Assembly (NCBI GenBank): GCA_910578425.1
Contig: CAJTQX010000001.1
Location: forward strand, 96,048-160,047
Source of the DNA: an uncultured Anaerotignum sp.
GTDB lineage: Bacteria; Bacillota; Clostridia; Lachnospirales; Anaerotignaceae
Direction: 5' to 3'
Length of the DNA: 64,000 nt
The first letter of the stretch is position 1, and each line of letters begins with the position of its first letter. Shown one piece after another: positions 61,806 through 64,000 of this stretch. Below the pieces are notes generated by a model. That model searched no databases. It was not told where the DNA came from and saw nothing but the letters and a program-made list of their open reading frames with translations. The position numbers and the translations under genes were made by a program.

Positions 61806-62873
61806 ATGGACTGGAAAAAATTGGCGGCAGCAGCAACAGCGGCATTTCTCTGCGTTGGATGCTCAGAAATGATAGAGCAGGCACAGGAGTATCCACAAGG
61901 CAGAGAGGAAGAAAAGCACGAAGCGACAACCTTCGCAATGGACACTATTATGATGTTTACGGTGTACAGCAAGGACGGAGAGGAAATATTGATTGATGCG
62001 GAACAGGAAATCCGCAGATTGGAGCATTTGCTTTCCATAACGATGGAGGACAGCGAAATTCATGAGCTGAATCGCAAAGCGGGAGAAAAAGCGGTACATA
62101 TTTCGGAGGAAACAATGGAACTGCTTTCGCTGGGAAAGAGCATTGGAGAAGAAACAGGCGGATGTTTTAATATCGCGATTTCACCTGTCGTGAAGGCATG
62201 GGGTTTTACAGAGGAAGATAAACACGTACCGGTGCAGGAGGAAATTGACAGGCTTCTGCCTTTGGCGAATACAGAAGATATTTTGCTGGACGAGGAAAAC
62301 GGAACGGCATTCCTGCAAAAGAAGGGTATGGCAGTAGATTTGGGCGGCATTGCAAAGGGCTATGCGGCGGATAAAGCAGCAGAACTGCTGCGTGCCGAAA
62401 GCGTCACCTCCGGATATTTTTCTCTGGGCGGGAATCTTATGGGTATTGGACAGAAACCTGACGGCACAGCATGGAAAGCGGCAGTCGGCAACCCTTTAGA
62501 TGCCAGAGATTATGTAGGTATGCTGGAATTCAGCGATTGCGCAGTTGTGACCTCCGGCGGCTATCAGCGGTACTTTGAGGAAGATGGGAAACGCTACCAC
62601 CACATCATTGACCCTGCAACAGGCTATCCCGCGGAAAATGAACTGCTTGCGGTTGCTATTGTCTGCGAAAACGCCACGCGGGCGGACGCACTTTCTACGG
62701 CTTTGTTCGTGATGGGGTTGGACAATGCGGCTGCTTTCTGGCAGGAGCATGATGATTTTGAAGTCATTTTCATTACGAATGATGAAGTAATTGCCACAGA
62801 AGGGCTGCGGGACAGCTTTACCTTTGAAGGGAGGAACAATGATTTTTCATTTCGGATTTTGGAACGCGAGTGA
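61806..62873 (+). CDS. apbE: FAD:protein FMN transferase (ApbE)
   Basis: A 355-residue exported lipoprotein: the signal ends in CVGC (Cys near 19). ApbE motifs include TFAMDTIMMFTVYS (~44-57), AVDLGGIAKGYAADKAAELL (~177-196), GYFSLGGNL and HHIIDPATGYPAE with the Mg-binding Asp, then TRADALSTALFVMG. It attaches FMN to Thr/Ser of proteins such as RnfG/D or NqrB/C outside the membrane. No obvious target is encoded in this window. ATG 61806 follows GGGGAGGAG. It has its own promoter. Confidence 0.93.
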   Translation: MDWKKLAAAATAAFLCVGCSEMIEQAQEYPQGREEEKHEATTFAMDTIMMFTVYSKDGEEILIDAEQEIRRLEHLLSITMEDSEIHELNRKAGEKAVHISEETMELLSLGKSIGEETGGCFNIAISPVVKAWGFTEEDKHVPVQEEIDRLLPLANTEDILLDEENGTAFLQKKGMAVDLGGIAKGYAADKAAELLRAESVTSGYFSLGGNLMGIGQKPDGTAWKAAVGNPLDARDYVGMLEFSDCAVVTSGGYQRYFEEDGKRYHHIIDPATGYPAENELLAVAIVCENATRADALSTALFVMGLDNAAAFWQEHDDFEVIFITNDEVIATEGLRDSFTFEGRNNDFSFRILERE

Positions 62874-62901
62874 GAAAATTTAGAAAAAATAAAAATAGGG
62901 A

Positions 62902-62930
62902 TTGACAAAAACGAGAAAGGGCATTAAAAT
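62902..62930 (+). promoter_or_regulatory. Promoter of metN T-box operon
   Basis: TTGACA 62902-62907, a 17-base spacer and TAAAAT 62925-62930. Confidence 0.75.
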
Positions 62931-62944
62931 AAATTCAATTTCCA

Positions 62945-63223
62945 AAAGAAAAAGACACAGATGGGGAGAGTAACATGCGAACGCCCTCACAGAGAGTTTC
63001 CGGATGGTGGGAAGGAAACAGGGATACGCTTGCGAAGATGGCCCCGGAGTTGTATGGCTGAGCCGGAAGGGTTAGGTCATAACGGGAACGCCCGTTACAG
63101 CGTCGGAGTATAACCCGTATGGGCGTACTTTCAGAGGTCTGTTCCGCGAGGGACGGATAAAGTTAGGTGGTACCACGAAGCTATGCTTTCGTCCTAATCA
63201 TATTTAGGACGGGAGCTTTTTTT
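62945..63223 (+). promoter_or_regulatory. T-box leader (probably tRNA-Met) of metN with terminator
   Basis: The T-box core TTAGGTGGTACCACG is at 63162-63176. It is followed by a terminator CGTCCTAA-TCATAT-TTAGGACG (63190-63211) and a T run. ACAGAGAG near 62983 fits the Stem I GA motif. An ATG in TTGTATGGCTGAG near 63052 is a plausible Met specifier. Control of metN by uncharged tRNA-Met, instead of an S-box, would fit. Confidence 0.88.
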
Positions 63224-63244
63224 ATGCCGAAAGGAGAAACTGTA

Positions 63245-64000
63245 ATGATAAAGTTAGAGAAGGTGAGTAAAATCTTCCACAGCGGAGGAAAGGAAATTCC
63301 CGCAGTACAGGATGTGACGCTGGATATTCAGGAAGGAGAGATTTTTGGCATCATCGGATTTTCGGGCGCGGGGAAATCTACGCTGGTCCGGTGTATTAAC
63401 CTGCTGGAAAAGCCTACGGCTGGGCGGGTTACCGTAGATGGCGTGGAGCTGACTGGGCTGGATGAAAAGAAGCTGCGGGAGGTTCGCCGAAAAATCGGTA
63501 TGATATTCCAGCATTTCAACCTGCTGCGCTCCCGTACAGTTTATCAGAATATTGCGTTTCCTCTACGTAAAAGCAGTCTTTCCAAAGCAGAAAAGGATGC
63601 AAAAATCAATTCCCTGCTGGAACTGGTCGGGCTGGCGGATAAAAAAGATGCATATCCTTCCCAGCTTTCCGGCGGGCAGAAACAGAGGGTTGCCATTGCC
63701 AGGGCTTTGGCAAATGACCCTAAGGTCCTGCTTTGCGATGAAGCAACAAGCGCGCTGGACCCGCAGACAACGAAATCCATACTGAGCCTGCTGAAAAAGG
63801 TAAACGAAGAACTTTCCATTACCATCGTGCTGATTACGCATGAAATGGCAGTAGTAAAGGATATTTGCGACAGAGTGGCAATTATGGAGCTGGGGCGCGT
63901 CGTGGAGCAGGGGACTACGGAAGAAATATTCGTCCATCCCAAAGAGCACCTGACAAGGGATTTCATCAGTACGGCAAGTAATATGGATAAATTCCTGGAG
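63245..64000 (+). CDS. metN: Methionine ABC transporter ATP-binding protein (3' end missing)
   Basis: The first 252 residues of MetN are in the window. Walker A is GFSGAGKST (~37), the Q-loop FQHFNLL, the signature LSGGQKQR (~140) and Walker B VLLCDEATSALDP. With MetI and MetQ it imports methionine. The usual C-terminal ACT-like NIL regulatory domain (about 90 residues) and the metI gene would lie beyond the edge. AAAGGAG precedes the ATG. The T-box upstream supports a methionine role over other polar amino acids. Confidence 0.92.
   Translation, partial: MIKLEKVSKIFHSGGKEIPAVQDVTLDIQEGEIFGIIGFSGAGKSTLVRCINLLEKPTAGRVTVDGVELTGLDEKKLREVRRKIGMIFQHFNLLRSRTVYQNIAFPLRKSSLSKAEKDAKINSLLELVGLADKKDAYPSQLSGGQKQRVAIARALANDPKVLLCDEATSALDPQTTKSILSLLKKVNEELSITIVLITHEMAVVKDICDRVAIMELGRVVEQGTTEEIFVHPKEHLTRDFISTASNMDKFLE

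Overview
The window comes from a low-to-mid GC, strictly anaerobic Firmicute of the Lachnospirales, most like Anaerotignum (the Clostridium propionicum group). The strongest pointer is the activator, lactoyl-CoA dehydratase alpha/beta and propionate CoA-transferase set at 18.2-23.1 kb, the core of the acrylate pathway for lactate and alanine reduction. It sits near a ferredoxin-linked 2-oxoacid oxidoreductase (7.2-9.8 kb) and a type III glutamine synthetase, as expected of an amino-acid fermenter. This placement rests on remembered protein families, not on a database search.

Layout. 0-1.8 kb: the end of a tellurium-resistance-associated biosynthetic module (PRTase/TRSP protein and StiP/PELOTA protein). 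1.9-3.3 kb: a secreted Cys/His-rich protein, a Cu/Zn superoxide dismutase without signal peptide, and a small conserved hypothetical. 3.4-6.0 kb: glnN behind a long leader carrying two copies of a structured repeat. 6.4-9.8 kb: P-loop ATPase plus VOR/KOR subunits D-A-B-C. 10-17.6 kb: flavin-binding protein, then a cell-envelope run (zapA, U32 peptidase, SEDS protein, class B PBP, patatin). 18.2-23.1 kb: acrylate-pathway operon. 23.4-35 kb: prolyl-tRNA editing protein, miaB, a YlbF/RicA-like protein, a small accessory cassette (GNAT, YjbR, Imm22), mutS-mutL-miaA, a D-Ala-D-Ala carboxypeptidase and a DinB protein. 35-42 kb: a THUMP methyltransferase, rarA, and T-box-controlled pheST. 42-52 kb: an HxlR/monooxygenase-like divergent pair, DegV, topoisomerase III, a hypothetical, a methionine gamma-lyase-family protein, a SpoVB-type flippase, an lnu-like nucleotidyltransferase, and an amino-acid permease behind a probable tandem glycine riboswitch. 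52.5-61.7 kb: a ten-gene Mrp/Mbh-type cation/proton antiporter operon with split MrpA pieces and four proton-channel subunits. 61.8-64 kb: ApbE and a T-box-controlled metN cut by the right edge.

How it works together. The 2-oxoacid oxidoreductase makes reduced ferredoxin from (branched-chain) 2-oxoacids, the lactoyl-CoA dehydratase system is an electron sink started by a ferredoxin/ATP-driven activator, and the Mrp-like complex with ApbE points to ion-gradient bioenergetics. Both highly expressed metabolic blocks (kor and lcd/pct) have a visibly more biased codon choice than the housekeeping genes around them.

The most unusual signal is not a protein. A 122-123 nt element folds on paper into a closed multibranch (cloverleaf-like) structure. 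It occurs in tandem in the glnN leader and again between the T-box terminator and pheS. Its stems keep pairing through compensatory base changes between copies. No tRNA, rRNA, CRISPR array, insertion sequence or prophage was recognised.
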